64,000 nucleotides of DNA from Syntrophopropionicum propionicicum_A (GTDB lineage Bacteria > Bacillota > Desulfotomaculia > Desulfotomaculales > Pelotomaculaceae): the NCBI RefSeq assembly GCF_048984525.1, contig NZ_JBMGJC010000002.1, forward strand, positions 62,001-126,000. Reading direction: 5' to 3'. The translations under genes and the position numbers were made by a program. The notes beneath the pieces were generated by a model. That model saw only the letters and a program-made list of their open reading frames with translations. It had not been told where the DNA came from and searched no databases. Numbering within the stretch: the stretch's first letter is position 1; every line of letters begins with the position of its first letter. Below, piece by piece: positions 51,377 to 60,679 of the stretch.

Positions 51377-52765
51377 ATGAAAAAGTTTAGAACTTTAGTA
51401 TTGTCTATACTTCTGAGCTTTGCTGTTGCCACAGCCGCTTACGCAGCCCCCCAGGTTATTCTTGATGGCCAACAACTATCCTTTGACGTACCGCCGGTAA
51501 TCGAAAACGGCAGCACACTGGTACCCCTTAGGGTAATTTTCGAAGCCCTGGGCGCTGATGTCCAGTGGGATGGCAATACCCAAACAGTGACAGCTACTAA
51601 ATCAGGTAACGAAATACGCCTAATGATAGGCGGGGCTGCTTATAAAAACGGCCAGGAAGTACAACTTTCTGTTCCAGCTAAAATAATAGAAGGCAGGACC
51701 TTGGTTCCACTTCGTTTTGTTTCGGAAGCTTTTGGCTGCCAGGTAGCCTGGGATGGAACAACCCAAACTATCACTATAACGAGTATATCGGGTACCGGCA
51801 CTATTAAGGTCCATTTCATTGATGTTGGCCAGGCAGACGCAATTTATATATCACTTCCGGACCATAACGACATACTAATTGACGCCGGCAATCCCTCTGA
51901 TGGGCCTACCGTAATTAACTACCTAAAAAACAATGGCATGGACGAAGATCTTGAACTTGTAATTGCCACCCACCCACACGCAGATCATATCGGCGGTCTC
52001 CCACCAATATATTATGCTTTTAATGTTATAAAAACTATTGATAGCGGAATGTACGCAGATACTAGCATGTATGAGAATTATTTGTATCTATCTCAAAACG
52101 AAGGTAAGTACTGGGAAGTTGATAACTATCAGACCTTCACTTTTGGTAGCGTAGTGCTACAAATAATGACAGGACCTGGCTCCTGGGATAATGTTAATGA
52201 TTATTCAGTTGTCTGCCGACTTGATACGGGAGATATTGAGTTTCTCTTCATGGGTGACGCGGGATTTCCTGCCGAGTCAGTTCTCTCGGGTGAACTGGAT
52301 GCGGAGATTTTAAAGGTTGGCCATCACGGCAGTAGAACTTCTACTTCGGCGGCTTTTCTAAGTAAGGTCAGCCCAGAGGTTGCTGTAATAAGTGTTGGCA
52401 CGGGTAATACTTATGGCCATCCAACTTTAGAGACACTGCAGAGATTGCAAAATGCCGGCGCCACTGTATACCGTACTGACCTTAACGGTAACATTGTGAT
52501 AACTACCGACGGCAAAACTTATAACACTGCCATAAGTAAAACAAGCACAGCTGACACGCCTGCAAACAATTATAAGACCCAGGTTACTCCAGCACAAACA
52601 CCGGCCACTACCGGGGCTTATGTTGGCAGCATAAAGTCTAATAAATATCACTACCCAAGCTGCCGGTACGCAAAGACCATTTTACCTAAAAATCAAATAT
52701 GGTTTGCAGATGCGGCCGAGGCCCAGGCAGCAGGTTATGTGCCGTGCGGAGGTTGCAAACCTTGA
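51377..52765 (+). CDS. Secreted ComEC-like metallo-beta-lactamase-fold protein with stalk domains
   Basis: 462 residues. Signal peptide (LVLSILLSFAVATAAYA), two copper-amine-oxidase-N-like stalk repeats (SFDVPPVIENGSTLVPLRVI and SVPAKIIEGRTLVPLRFV), a metallo-hydrolase domain (VHFIDVGQADAIYI, ATHPHADHIGGLP, GDAGFPAES, VGHHGSRTST), and a C-terminal KYHYPSCRYA to GYVPCGGCKP tail. The hydrolase domain is the ComEC/Rec2 C-terminal type, which in related proteins cuts nucleic acid or phosphoesters. It is exported, so it may act on extracellular DNA. Starts 21 bases after the gene before it. Confidence 0.88.
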   Translation: MKKFRTLVLSILLSFAVATAAYAAPQVILDGQQLSFDVPPVIENGSTLVPLRVIFEALGADVQWDGNTQTVTATKSGNEIRLMIGGAAYKNGQEVQLSVPAKIIEGRTLVPLRFVSEAFGCQVAWDGTTQTITITSISGTGTIKVHFIDVGQADAIYISLPDHNDILIDAGNPSDGPTVINYLKNNGMDEDLELVIATHPHADHIGGLPPIYYAFNVIKTIDSGMYADTSMYENYLYLSQNEGKYWEVDNYQTFTFGSVVLQIMTGPGSWDNVNDYSVVCRLDTGDIEFLFMGDAGFPAESVLSGELDAEILKVGHHGSRTSTSAAFLSKVSPEVAVISVGTGNTYGHPTLETLQRLQNAGATVYRTDLNGNIVITTDGKTYNTAISKTSTADTPANNYKTQVTPAQTPATTGAYVGSIKSNKYHYPSCRYAKTILPKNQIWFADAAEAQAAGYVPCGGCKP

Positions 52766-52801
52766 TTATAGGTTTTTACTAGTGAGGTTTTTTTATAGAT
52801 A

Positions 52802-53293
52802 ATGGCAAATAAAAATAACAAACCATTCCTTCTGCTTTCCTGGGTTGCGGTTGCCTTCTGGCTAACTATAATATTTGTTTTTTCATCTCAACCAGCAACT
52901 CAGTCTGACCGTCTGAGCATAAGGGTAACGGAAGTAATTATCCAAAAAGTATGTCAGGTTATCCAATTAAACATTGAAAGCAGTGCAATAGCTGATTTGG
53001 CAAAAGAGCTGAATCACATGGTGCGAAAATTTGCTCATGCCAGCGCATATTTCATACTGGGGATTTTGATGGTCAACGCCTTGAGAAGAAGTGGACTTAG
53101 TGGGATTAGAATGGTAATTATTGCACTTAGCATCTGTACTTTATATGCTGTGAGTGACGAAATACACCAGTTATTCGTCCCTGGCAGAAGTGCGCAGATT
53201 GGTGATGTTTTTATTGATAGCGCTGGGGCTATATTAGGCCTCGGGTTATATGGTGCGGTTGGGAAAATTAGTAGGGTTACGACAAATAGATAG
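52802..53293 (+). CDS. VanZ-like membrane protein
   Basis: 163 residues with four to five membrane helices. FSSQPATQSDRLS, RKFAHASAYFILGILM and DEIHQLFVPGRSAQIGDVFIDSAGA are the VanZ signature. Members include a teicoplanin-resistance accessory protein; most have no known function. Starts 36 bases after the hydrolase gene, so co-transcription is likely. Confidence 0.9.
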   Translation: MANKNNKPFLLLSWVAVAFWLTIIFVFSSQPATQSDRLSIRVTEVIIQKVCQVIQLNIESSAIADLAKELNHMVRKFAHASAYFILGILMVNALRRSGLSGIRMVIIALSICTLYAVSDEIHQLFVPGRSAQIGDVFIDSAGAILGLGLYGAVGKISRVTTNR

Positions 53294-53734
53294 TTGCAAT
53301 CTCGTCTGGCATTGGATCAGCTGTCTATACTGCCATCGTTTCTGCTCTTTACAAAATTTTTACTAGAGAATAGGATGCCTAAGGCTGGATGAATTGCCCA
53401 GCTGTTGCAGCTACCCTATAGGATTTATAAATTAGATTGTCAACTGGAAAGGAAGATCATAAAATTATGTCGAATACCATTTGAGGTTAATATTGCCAGG
53501 AGATTATGAAGGGGTACCTATATAGCAAAAAAGAGGTTTGCCAAAGCTCACAATCTATCTGGGGATAGATTATTTGACATTCTAAACGAAGAATCTGTTA
53601 AAGCAGTTTTGCTTTAACTAGTGTCTATAATCAGAATTTTAATTAAGAGCAAATGCAGACTGCTTACCCACAAAATTCGTAATTTTTACTTGCCTCAATA
53701 AGGAAATTTATTCTTGATTATAGGAGAAAGAACG
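53294..53734 (+). other. Non-coding stretch with gene remnants
   Basis: 441 bases, AT-rich. One frame ending at about 53618 reads KKRFAKAHNLSGDRLFDIL and stops after VKAVLL, but it lacks a start, so it is a C-terminal remnant. No RNA motif or terminator recognised. The DUF4062 promoter probably lies in 53640-53715. Confidence 0.4.
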
Positions 53735-54721
53735 ATGGCTGAGAAGAAATATCAAGTGTTTATTAGTTCAACTTACTCTGATCTTATTGAAGAACGGCGA
53801 AAAATATTGAACATTCTTCTAATGGCCGACTGTATTCCCTCGGGAATGGAGGCGTTTGTTGCTACAGATGATGAGCAATTTGAAGTCATTAAGAGAGTTA
53901 TTGATCTCTGTGACTATTATATCCTCATAATTGGTAAAAGGTATGGATCGGTTAATCCAAAGACTGGTTTTAGTTATACTGAGATGGAATACGAGTATGC
54001 GAGAGAAAAAGGTATCCCCGTACTCGTATTTGCTATAGATGATTCTGCTGTATTGCCTGAGGAAAAAGTCGATCAAGATACTGGCAAAATTGAAAAACTT
54101 GGATTATTTAGGGAGAAAGCTTTGACCAACCGTTTGGCCAGCATTTGGAAAACTAACGATGAACTCACAGGACAACTGGCTATTGCCATCATGCGGGCAA
54201 AATCCGAAATAAGTCGTCCAGGCTGGCAACGAGCGGTAGATTATGATGAAGCATCGTTACGTCGAGAGGTAATGGATTTGCAAACCCAAAAAAATGATCT
54301 GGAATCAAAACTCCTCAATGCAAACAATGTGATTGCATCACTAACAACACAAAATAATGTTGCATTTGATGATTGTGAAATTCGAATAGATTATTACTAC
54401 TATGATAGAAACTTTATGCAAAACCGCAGTAAATCAACTACTCTTCCCCAAATTTTCTCTGTTATTGCTACAGAAATGATGGATGTATTAATAACAGAGA
54501 GTGGAATTTCTACTGCAATAAAAAATCAGATATTTAAAGGTAGCGACTTTTATTTTACTGATCATCAGTTTTTAAAACGAATAATGAACCAGTTTAAGGC
54601 TCTTGGCTTAGTCTATTCAACTTGGAGTAATGAAAAGTCAACTTTATTTTGGGGCTTAACAATTAAAGGGCAAAAGGTTCGTGATGACATGATCTTGATT
54701 AGAAATAAGGGTAAGGGCTAA
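53735..54721 (+). CDS. DUF4062-domain protein
   Basis: 328 residues. Residues about 3-110 are DUF4062 (KYQVFISSTYSDLIEERRKI, DYYILIIGKRYGSV, SYTEMEYEYA), a TIR/nucleosidase-like alpha/beta fold found at the N terminus of many defence and NTPase proteins. A coiled coil follows (LRREVMDLQTQKNDLESKL), then a winged-helix-like C-terminal part (FKALGLVYSTWSNEKSTLF). ATG 53735 follows TAGGAG. It stands close to SIR2-HerA and may itself be a defence effector; that is inference from context. Confidence 0.8.
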   Translation: MAEKKYQVFISSTYSDLIEERRKILNILLMADCIPSGMEAFVATDDEQFEVIKRVIDLCDYYILIIGKRYGSVNPKTGFSYTEMEYEYAREKGIPVLVFAIDDSAVLPEEKVDQDTGKIEKLGLFREKALTNRLASIWKTNDELTGQLAIAIMRAKSEISRPGWQRAVDYDEASLRREVMDLQTQKNDLESKLLNANNVIASLTTQNNVAFDDCEIRIDYYYYDRNFMQNRSKSTTLPQIFSVIATEMMDVLITESGISTAIKNQIFKGSDFYFTDHQFLKRIMNQFKALGLVYSTWSNEKSTLFWGLTIKGQKVRDDMILIRNKGKG

Positions 54722-54884
54722 CTACTAATATGGAAGCCGAAAGAATTTACTATATTCAATCGAAAACAAATTTTATTGGATAAATATTGGAAATATATGG
54801 TGCCCCCCATTGTCAAGACAAATTTTTGGCTGACTTAAGTTAGGTTCTCCTTTCCTGTTGTTTTATAGATATTCTACTTCGGGA

Positions 54885-54942
54885 GATGTCAAGGGCGAGC
54901 GAAGCTCGTTCATCGGAGGCACAGCCGGAGACCCTTGACATC
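54885..54942. repeat. 11-bp-armed hairpin inside the IS
   Basis: GATGTCAAGGG at 54885-54895 is inverted at 54932-54942 (CCCTTGACATC) around a 36-base loop. Two smaller dyads follow (CCGGTC...GACCGG and GGGGAC..GTCCCC). They lie between the transposase stop and the IS end. Confidence 0.75.
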
Positions 54943-55033
54943 TGGGCAGCCCATTATCCTTTTGTCTTCCGGTCAGATATGACCGGCTGCCTTCCGGCGA
55001 GGACAGGGGTTTGGGGACAGCGTCCCCAAGACC

Positions 55034-55873
55034 TTAACCTGCTTTTAGCTCCAAATTCCTGCCATAATAATATGCTGCTGGTGTTTGGTAATTTAAGGAT
55101 TGATGCGGTCTTTCGTTGTTGTATTCCTCAATATACTCTTTGGTAAGCCGGCGAAGCTCATGACCTGTTTCACATTCTTCCAAGTACAATTTTTCCCATT
55201 TGTAAGACCTGAAGAATCTTTCTATCCTTTGATTGTCCAGCGCTCTGCCCTTACCATCCATGGATATTTTGACGCCGTTTTCTTTTAAAAGACCGACGTA
55301 TTCCCGGCATGTAAATTGTGAGCCTTGATCGCTGTTGATGATTTCAGGGGTACCGTGTGTTTTTATTGCTTTCTTTATCGTTTCAATAACAAATATCTTC
55401 TCCAATGTATTGGATAGCCCAAATCCTACGATGTACCGGGAATACCAGTCGATAATGGCTACCAGGTACATGAATCCATGCTTCATCCGGCAATAGGTGA
55501 TATCTACCGACCACACTTGATTGGCATGGTCGATATTCAGGCCTCTTAATAAATAGGGGTAAAGATATTTTTTGTACAGCCGTTTACTTAGGTTGGGGCC
55601 CGGACAGAATCCATGAATCCCCATTTCCCGCATATACCGGCGCGTTCTTTTACAATTGATAATGATGTTGTGTTTGTTCCTTAAAACTTTGGTCATCTTG
55701 CGATAGCCGTACTCAGGATGCTTGGTGTAAATCTCATCAATAAGCAGCTTGATATCCAATTCTTCCCGGCTAATCGGGACAGGCCTGTAGTAAAGACTTG
55801 TCCTGTTGATGTCCAATAGTTCGGCCTGCCGGGCTATGCTGAGCTTTTTATCGCCTTTTTCGACCATTGCCAT
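55034..55873 (-). CDS. IS3-family transposase OrfB (integrase core)
   Basis: 279 residues with the DDE catalytic core: Asp in WSVDITYC, Asp in INSDQGSQF and Glu in QRIERFFRSYKWE. The N-terminal HTH_21-type segment (EYGYRKMTKVLR) is present. It is translated as a fusion with OrfA by -1 slippage at a run of nine A in the coding strand near 55905. Full-length, so the element may be mobile. Confidence 0.93.
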   Translation of the reverse strand: MAMVEKGDKKLSIARQAELLDINRTSLYYRPVPISREELDIKLLIDEIYTKHPEYGYRKMTKVLRNKHNIIINCKRTRRYMREMGIHGFCPGPNLSKRLYKKYLYPYLLRGLNIDHANQVWSVDITYCRMKHGFMYLVAIIDWYSRYIVGFGLSNTLEKIFVIETIKKAIKTHGTPEIINSDQGSQFTCREYVGLLKENGVKISMDGKGRALDNQRIERFFRSYKWEKLYLEECETGHELRRLTKEYIEEYNNERPHQSLNYQTPAAYYYGRNLELKAG

Positions 55874-55889
55874 ACGTTCTTTGCGGGAT

Positions 55890-56183
55890 TTAGTTTCTAC
55901 CAGATTTTTTTTTGAGCCAACTCACTTCATAGGAGAGTTGTCCGATTTGTCTTAAGAGGTCATCCTTTTCTTGCTCGTAGGCTTGTTTGATTTTTCCCAC
56001 TTCGTCGGCTTCTTTGCTGAATACCTTGTCCGCATTGGCTATAAATTCCGCTTTCCAGCGGCTTATAACATTAGGATGAACTTGGTATTCCGACGCGATC
56101 TGGCTCAGTGTTTTTTCCTCCCGTAGGACTTCCAGCACTATTTTCGATTTTTCTTGCGGGGTAAATTTTCTTCTCTTTTCCAT
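55890..56183 (-). CDS. IS3-family transposase OrfA
   Basis: 97 residues: helix-turn-helix (TLSQIASEYQVHPNVISRWK) and leucine-zipper coiled coil (LLRQIGQLSYEVSWLKKK). It recognises the IS ends and dimerises. The frame ends just after the A9 slippery run that joins it to OrfB. Confidence 0.92.
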   Translation of the reverse strand: MEKRRKFTPQEKSKIVLEVLREEKTLSQIASEYQVHPNVISRWKAEFIANADKVFSKEADEVGKIKQAYEQEKDDLLRQIGQLSYEVSWLKKKSGRN

Positions 56184-56299
56184 GTCTCTACTCTAACTTA
56201 TTTTGCCCTTCTTGTCTGTCTTGTTTTATGGGTTCATTATAATAAGCGCCTTATATTAATTCTTTTTATATTTGTTAACTTCCTTTTATCCATCTACCC

Positions 56300-56847
56300 G
56301 TTAGGCTAATAAAGCGAAACCAAAAGAGATTTTCATTATTTATATAATGTAGTTTAAATAGATTTTATTTTTGACGTTGGTTGAAAGGGGAAGTATCATA
56401 TGCCGTTGTTTATATTTATTGTTGCCGCTTTAATTGTTGTATTTGGTATTGTTGTTTATAAGGCAAGGACAAGCAAAGAAACAGGTAATACGAAAAGTAA
56501 AGTAGTGAACTGGATTATATTCGGAGTAAGCTTAATAGCGTTGATTATTTCGCTAAAATTATTTTATAATATGGCTTTATACGCTGATGAATACGGTTCT
56601 TCTCCTGTTCTTGTATGTGGCGGATGGTTTTGGCTCTGTATGGATTGGTTTAGATTAGGTCTGCTTTTTCTTCTCTGTCTAATTTCGAGTTTTAATGCCT
56701 TTAAGCGAACTAAATAAGAATTTTTGCATTTATGTTGCGGTGTCTGATGGATTTTAAAGGAAAAGCTAAAAGTTCATTTTGAGCATACTGGACAGTTGAA
56801 TTAATTTTATAAGCTGCACATTATTCATATACCAGTTAGGCTAATAA
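56300..56847 (+). repeat. 13-bp direct repeats flanking a small membrane-protein gene
   Basis: GTTAGGCTAATAA occurs at 56300-56312 and 56835-56847, preceded in both by CAT..TACC-like sequence. Between them lies one small gene. This could mark insertion of a cassette with target duplication. Confidence 0.55.
56400..56717 (+). CDS. Small three-helix membrane protein
   Basis: 105 residues: helix 1 FIVAALIVVFGIVVY, helix 2 IIFGVSLIALIISLKLFY, helix 3 LGLLFLLCLISSF, with a Trp/Cys-rich loop (VCGGWFWLCMDWF). ATG follows AGGGGAAG. No family recognised. It lies 220 bases upstream of the SIR2 gene and might be an accessory defence component or unrelated cargo. Confidence 0.6.
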   Translation: MPLFIFIVAALIVVFGIVVYKARTSKETGNTKSKVVNWIIFGVSLIALIISLKLFYNMALYADEYGSSPVLVCGGWFWLCMDWFRLGLLFLLCLISSFNAFKRTK

Positions 56848-56937
56848 CACGCAGTTCGTGCAAGCAGTAGTTATAGAAATAATGCGGAACAAAGACCTTG
56901 AATGTAGATGTAAACCAGAAGTAAGGAGGTTAATCCA

Positions 56938-58404
56938 ATGGCTGAGAACATCTTAAAAATCCGTGACGATGAATGCGTAGTACTTAACAGTTCGGGCGAT
57001 GGATTTGAAATAAGAGAGGGCAAATCGCTTTCTTGGCTCGCTTCTGGTAAGTCGCCAAGTAAGATAGTTCTCTCTTCTCTGAGAAGCGGCATTGAGCCGT
57101 GGCTAACATCACTCTTTCAGTCAGAGCATCTTTCGCTTCTCGTTGGAACGGGACTCTCGTATTCGTTGAGTAAAGTGGCAACCACAAGTGATACAGATAC
57201 TAAAGCGACCACTACAATTATAGAAACAGGCGAGCCAACATCAACTGATAGTAAAAAAACATCAATGGACATACCCGCGCTCACTTCTGAGAAATATAGG
57301 GAAAATATTCTATCTTCGGTGAAGGACATTGCTGAAAAAGGCCGTCGTGGCAACGCAAATATCGAGGATACTATCCGGGTAATAAACGAGTTGCTACGTG
57401 GACTTGAAATCCTCGGCCACAGTAAAACTGAAGGCGAGCCAACGCCAGAGCGAGTTGCATATACTGAGTTGAAGAACAACCTCGAACAGATTATTTTTGA
57501 CTTCACAACAAGCATAAGTTACATTGAAAGGAGTATCGCCACTGCCGAACCATCAAAACGCGAAGAAGCTTTTAGTTATCTTGTGAACTTCCTTATGAGT
57601 TTCGCAAGCCGTTCAGGGACGCGAGATCGACTGAATATATTTACCACCAACTACGACCGAGTGATAGAAGCTGGGGCGGAATTGGCAGGCTTACATTTGC
57701 TCGACAGATTTACTGGGACGCTTGCGCCGATTTTCCGTTCGTCGAGGCTTGATGTTGATATGCACTACAATCCTCCAGGGATCAGAGGCGAGCCTCGGTA
57801 TCTCGAAGGTGTTGCCAGATTCACAAAACTACACGGCTCGATTGACTGGATAGATACAGGTGCAGATATTCGACGCACTGGGCTTCCATTTGGGTCAGCA
57901 GACATAAGGAGTTTTCTAAATGCTCCGGGACTATGCGATGTTGACAGCCGCAAGGTGATGATTTATCCCAATTCTGCAAAAGATCGCGAAACTGCAGAGT
58001 ATCCATATGTCGAGTTGTTCCGCGACTTTGCTGCGGCTCTGTGCCGTCCTAATAGTACCATTGTTACATATGGGTATGGCTTTGGCGATGAGCATATCAA
58101 TCGAGTCATCAAAGATATGCTCACAATCCCATCAACGCACCTCGTGGTAATTTCCTATAACGATGCAGGCGGACGCATATTGAAGAAGTATGAGGAGATG
58201 GGCAGACATTCGCAAATCACCTTGATCATCGGCGAAGACTTGGCTGAACTAAAAACGTTGGTTGATTATTTCATGCCGAAACCATCCATTGACAAGGCTT
58301 CAATCAGGATGAGTGAGTTGCTTAAACAACGCTATTCTTCTATTCCAAAAGGAGAGTCTCCAGAGGAGAATTTCCTGGCGACAATGGGAGGTGCTGAAAC
58401 ATGA
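56938..58404 (+). CDS. SIR2-domain protein of a SIR2-HerA defence pair
   Basis: 488 residues. The NAD-binding SIR2 core has LLVGTGLSYS near residue 65, FTTNYDRVIE near 235, the His loop KLHGSIDW near 297 and VTYGYGFGDEH near 380. A large variable insert (about 85-210) lies after the first motif. Defence SIR2 proteins deplete NAD+ when phage infection is sensed, killing the cell. ATG after AAGGAGG. The stop overlaps the HerA ATG (ATGA), so the two are coupled. Confidence 0.88.
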   Translation: MAENILKIRDDECVVLNSSGDGFEIREGKSLSWLASGKSPSKIVLSSLRSGIEPWLTSLFQSEHLSLLVGTGLSYSLSKVATTSDTDTKATTTIIETGEPTSTDSKKTSMDIPALTSEKYRENILSSVKDIAEKGRRGNANIEDTIRVINELLRGLEILGHSKTEGEPTPERVAYTELKNNLEQIIFDFTTSISYIERSIATAEPSKREEAFSYLVNFLMSFASRSGTRDRLNIFTTNYDRVIEAGAELAGLHLLDRFTGTLAPIFRSSRLDVDMHYNPPGIRGEPRYLEGVARFTKLHGSIDWIDTGADIRRTGLPFGSADIRSFLNAPGLCDVDSRKVMIYPNSAKDRETAEYPYVELFRDFAAALCRPNSTIVTYGYGFGDEHINRVIKDMLTIPSTHLVVISYNDAGGRILKKYEEMGRHSQITLIIGEDLAELKTLVDYFMPKPSIDKASIRMSELLKQRYSSIPKGESPEENFLATMGGAET

Positions 58405-60614
58405 TGACGCCTCTTGCGATAGCAGACGCGCAACGCATAGGAAGTGTAGATTCTGTTTCCCCTGACGAAATCAATGTGCTTCTGGATATTGAAGCACCAA
58501 ACGATGTTGCTCTGAACGCTGGAGTGCCAAGACCATTCCCGCGCATCAACAGCTACGTCCTTATACCAAGTGATAGTGGGTTTCTTGTCGCGCAGATTGA
58601 ATGGATTAAAATTGAGCGGTCACAATATCCGAAGCGTAAAGGACTACAGGACTTTGGCGTAATTGACTTACCGTTCCCATTGCGAAAGATGAGCCTCAAC
58701 CCCCTTGGTGTTCTGCGTGAAAATGTGGGGGAACCAGCCAAACCTCCGTACTCATTTTCGCGTGGCATCGAGGTGTTCCCAACCGTTGGCGACCCGGTTT
58801 TATTGCCATCACAAACTGAACTAAAGTGTATCGTTGAGTCCGGAGATAATCGCAGGGTGAAAATTGGTGTTAGCCCACTTGCAGGCAATGCGGTAGTTTC
58901 CGTAGACCCTGACAGACTTTTTGGGCGGCATTTAGCTATCTTAGGCAATACAGGCAGCGGCAAATCTTGCTCTGTCGCAGGGGTTATTCGTTGGTCGATT
59001 GACGCAGCAAAACGGGAAATTGCCTGTCCCGAATGCGGACAACCGAGGAAAATAAATTCACGCTTTATTATTCTTGACCCAAATGGTGAATACTCACAAG
59101 CATTTTGGGATATGGACAACGTGCGTGTGTTTGCTGTTGAAGCGGACAAAGGAAATGAAGTAGAGCAACTACAAGTGCCGCTTTGGTTATGGAACAGCTC
59201 AGAATGGTGTGCTTTTACTCAGGCAAGCAGTCGAGCACAACGGCCTGTTCTAATTCAAGCATTGAGAACAGTTCGTGATGGAACATTGGATGCAGCCTTA
59301 ACGCCAAGTGCTGATATGCGAAGATATTTACGTACCTTGGTTGATATTATTAGAATCGAGCTTGTGAGTGGTGAACCGTGGGCGGCGGGTCAGAAAAATT
59401 ATGGGAAAAGAAAAGGTTTTTATGACGGCCTAATTATTTGGAAACGTGATGCTACTGATGATGCTTCTTTCTCTCAAAAAGAAAAGGACGCATTGAGTGT
59501 GCTTAATACAAAATTAGAAATGATGATTTCAGCGCATGTGAAGACGCAGCAAAATCAATGGCCCAGTTATCTCTTTGACAAAACTACCATAACTGAGCTA
59601 ATGGAGCTTACCTCAAAGGCACATTCAGCTTTTGGTGGCTCTGACAGGGATGTGCTTCCGATTGATGCGGATATCCCCCGACCATTTACAGGTGACTTAT
59701 TTCTTAGAAGTATTCAAGCCAATGCGGAACTGCTGAAATCAACGGAATACGTTGAAACTATGCTAACGAGAATACGCACATTGCTTTCAGATTCTCGTAT
59801 GAAGATCATAACAAACTGCTCACCGGATTTAACGCTTCAAAAGTGGCTCGAAACATATATCTGCCCGACAAATTCAGTGGATGGCTCTATTACAGTTATT
59901 GATTTATCCTTAGTGCCAGCAGAAGTGATCCACATTGTTACGGCAGTTATTGCCCGTATGACGCTTGAAGCCTTACAAAGATACAGGCACTTAAATGGCG
60001 GTAAAACTTTGCCCACAACGCTTGTTATGGAAGAAGCCCATACTTTCATCCGTAAGTATGCAAGTGACGCAGAAGAAACCGTCGCTTATTCAATGTGTAC
60101 ACAGGTATTTGAGAAGATTGCCCGTGAGGGACGAAAATTTGGATTAGGGCTTGTTCTCTCATCCCAACGTCCAAGTGAGCTATCGCAAACCGTTTTGTCG
60201 CAATGCAATACTTTTCTTCTTCATCGAATCAGCAATGACCGGGATCAAGACTTAGTAAATAAGCTGGTGCCGGACAACTTGAGAGGGTTGCTCCGGGAAC
60301 TGCCCTCTTTACCATCGCAAAAGGCGATCCTGTTAGGGTGGGCTTCCGAATTGCCCGTGCTGGTGCAGATGAACTACCTTGAAGAAGCCCAGAGACCCAA
60401 ATCTGATGACCCGGAATATTGGAGGATATGGACAGACACGGGCGAAAACGCTCGTACAGTTAATTGGGGTGCTGTCGCAGATAATTGGCAAGAGAAAGAG
60501 CCGGATGTTGACGAAGGCCAAGAGCTTGATGAAGTTGACGCAGAACAACAAGAGAAAGACGATTCTGACTACGGCGATTATCTTTGCCACGAACAAAAAA
60601 CCAACGAGAAATGA
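58401..60614 (+). CDS. HerA/FtsK-type hexameric ATPase of the SIR2-HerA pair
   Basis: 737 residues. HAS-barrel-like N-terminal region, Walker A ILGNTGSGKS near residue 185, Walker B LVMEEAHTFI near 541, and the sensor segment SSQRPSELSQTVLSQCNTFL. After Walker A a CPECGQPRK cysteine pair suggests a small insert. HerA assembles with SIR2 in a large complex in characterised systems (SIR2-HerA, Nezha). The C-terminal 60 residues are acidic. Confidence 0.88.
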   Translation: MMTPLAIADAQRIGSVDSVSPDEINVLLDIEAPNDVALNAGVPRPFPRINSYVLIPSDSGFLVAQIEWIKIERSQYPKRKGLQDFGVIDLPFPLRKMSLNPLGVLRENVGEPAKPPYSFSRGIEVFPTVGDPVLLPSQTELKCIVESGDNRRVKIGVSPLAGNAVVSVDPDRLFGRHLAILGNTGSGKSCSVAGVIRWSIDAAKREIACPECGQPRKINSRFIILDPNGEYSQAFWDMDNVRVFAVEADKGNEVEQLQVPLWLWNSSEWCAFTQASSRAQRPVLIQALRTVRDGTLDAALTPSADMRRYLRTLVDIIRIELVSGEPWAAGQKNYGKRKGFYDGLIIWKRDATDDASFSQKEKDALSVLNTKLEMMISAHVKTQQNQWPSYLFDKTTITELMELTSKAHSAFGGSDRDVLPIDADIPRPFTGDLFLRSIQANAELLKSTEYVETMLTRIRTLLSDSRMKIITNCSPDLTLQKWLETYICPTNSVDGSITVIDLSLVPAEVIHIVTAVIARMTLEALQRYRHLNGGKTLPTTLVMEEAHTFIRKYASDAEETVAYSMCTQVFEKIAREGRKFGLGLVLSSQRPSELSQTVLSQCNTFLLHRISNDRDQDLVNKLVPDNLRGLLRELPSLPSQKAILLGWASELPVLVQMNYLEEAQRPKSDDPEYWRIWTDTGENARTVNWGAVADNWQEKEPDVDEGQELDEVDAEQQEKDDSDYGDYLCHEQKTNEK

Positions 60615-60664
60615 GTAATGCCAACACTGATTCAGAAGTCGATGATGAAGAACTACTATTTTAG
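60611..60664 (+). CDS. Tiny ATGA-coupled frame after HerA
   Basis: 17 codons, MSNANTDSEVDDEELLF, starting on the HerA stop (ATGA). It is acidic like the HerA tail. It may be a real micropeptide, the remnant of a third gene, or chance. Confidence 0.25.
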   Translation: MSNANTDSEVDDEELLF

Positions 60665-60679
60665 GGAGAAGCTAATCCA

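Larger units (their letters stand above)
54798..56236 (-). mobile_element. IS3-family insertion sequence, apparently complete
   Basis: About 1.44 kb with both transposase frames on the minus strand. The left end, starting TGGTGCCCCCCATTGTC, and the right end, read inward as TGAACCCATAAAACAAGACAG, share CAAGACA and TAAGTTAG blocks and are likely imperfect terminal repeats; the exact boundaries and target duplication could not be fixed. It lies between the DUF4062 and SIR2-HerA genes. Confidence 0.8.

Noticed and set aside
56300..56847. Integron cassette with attC sites, because GTTAGGC resembles an attC core
   Set aside because: No matching inner inverse core or folded attC is seen, and there is no integrase in the window.
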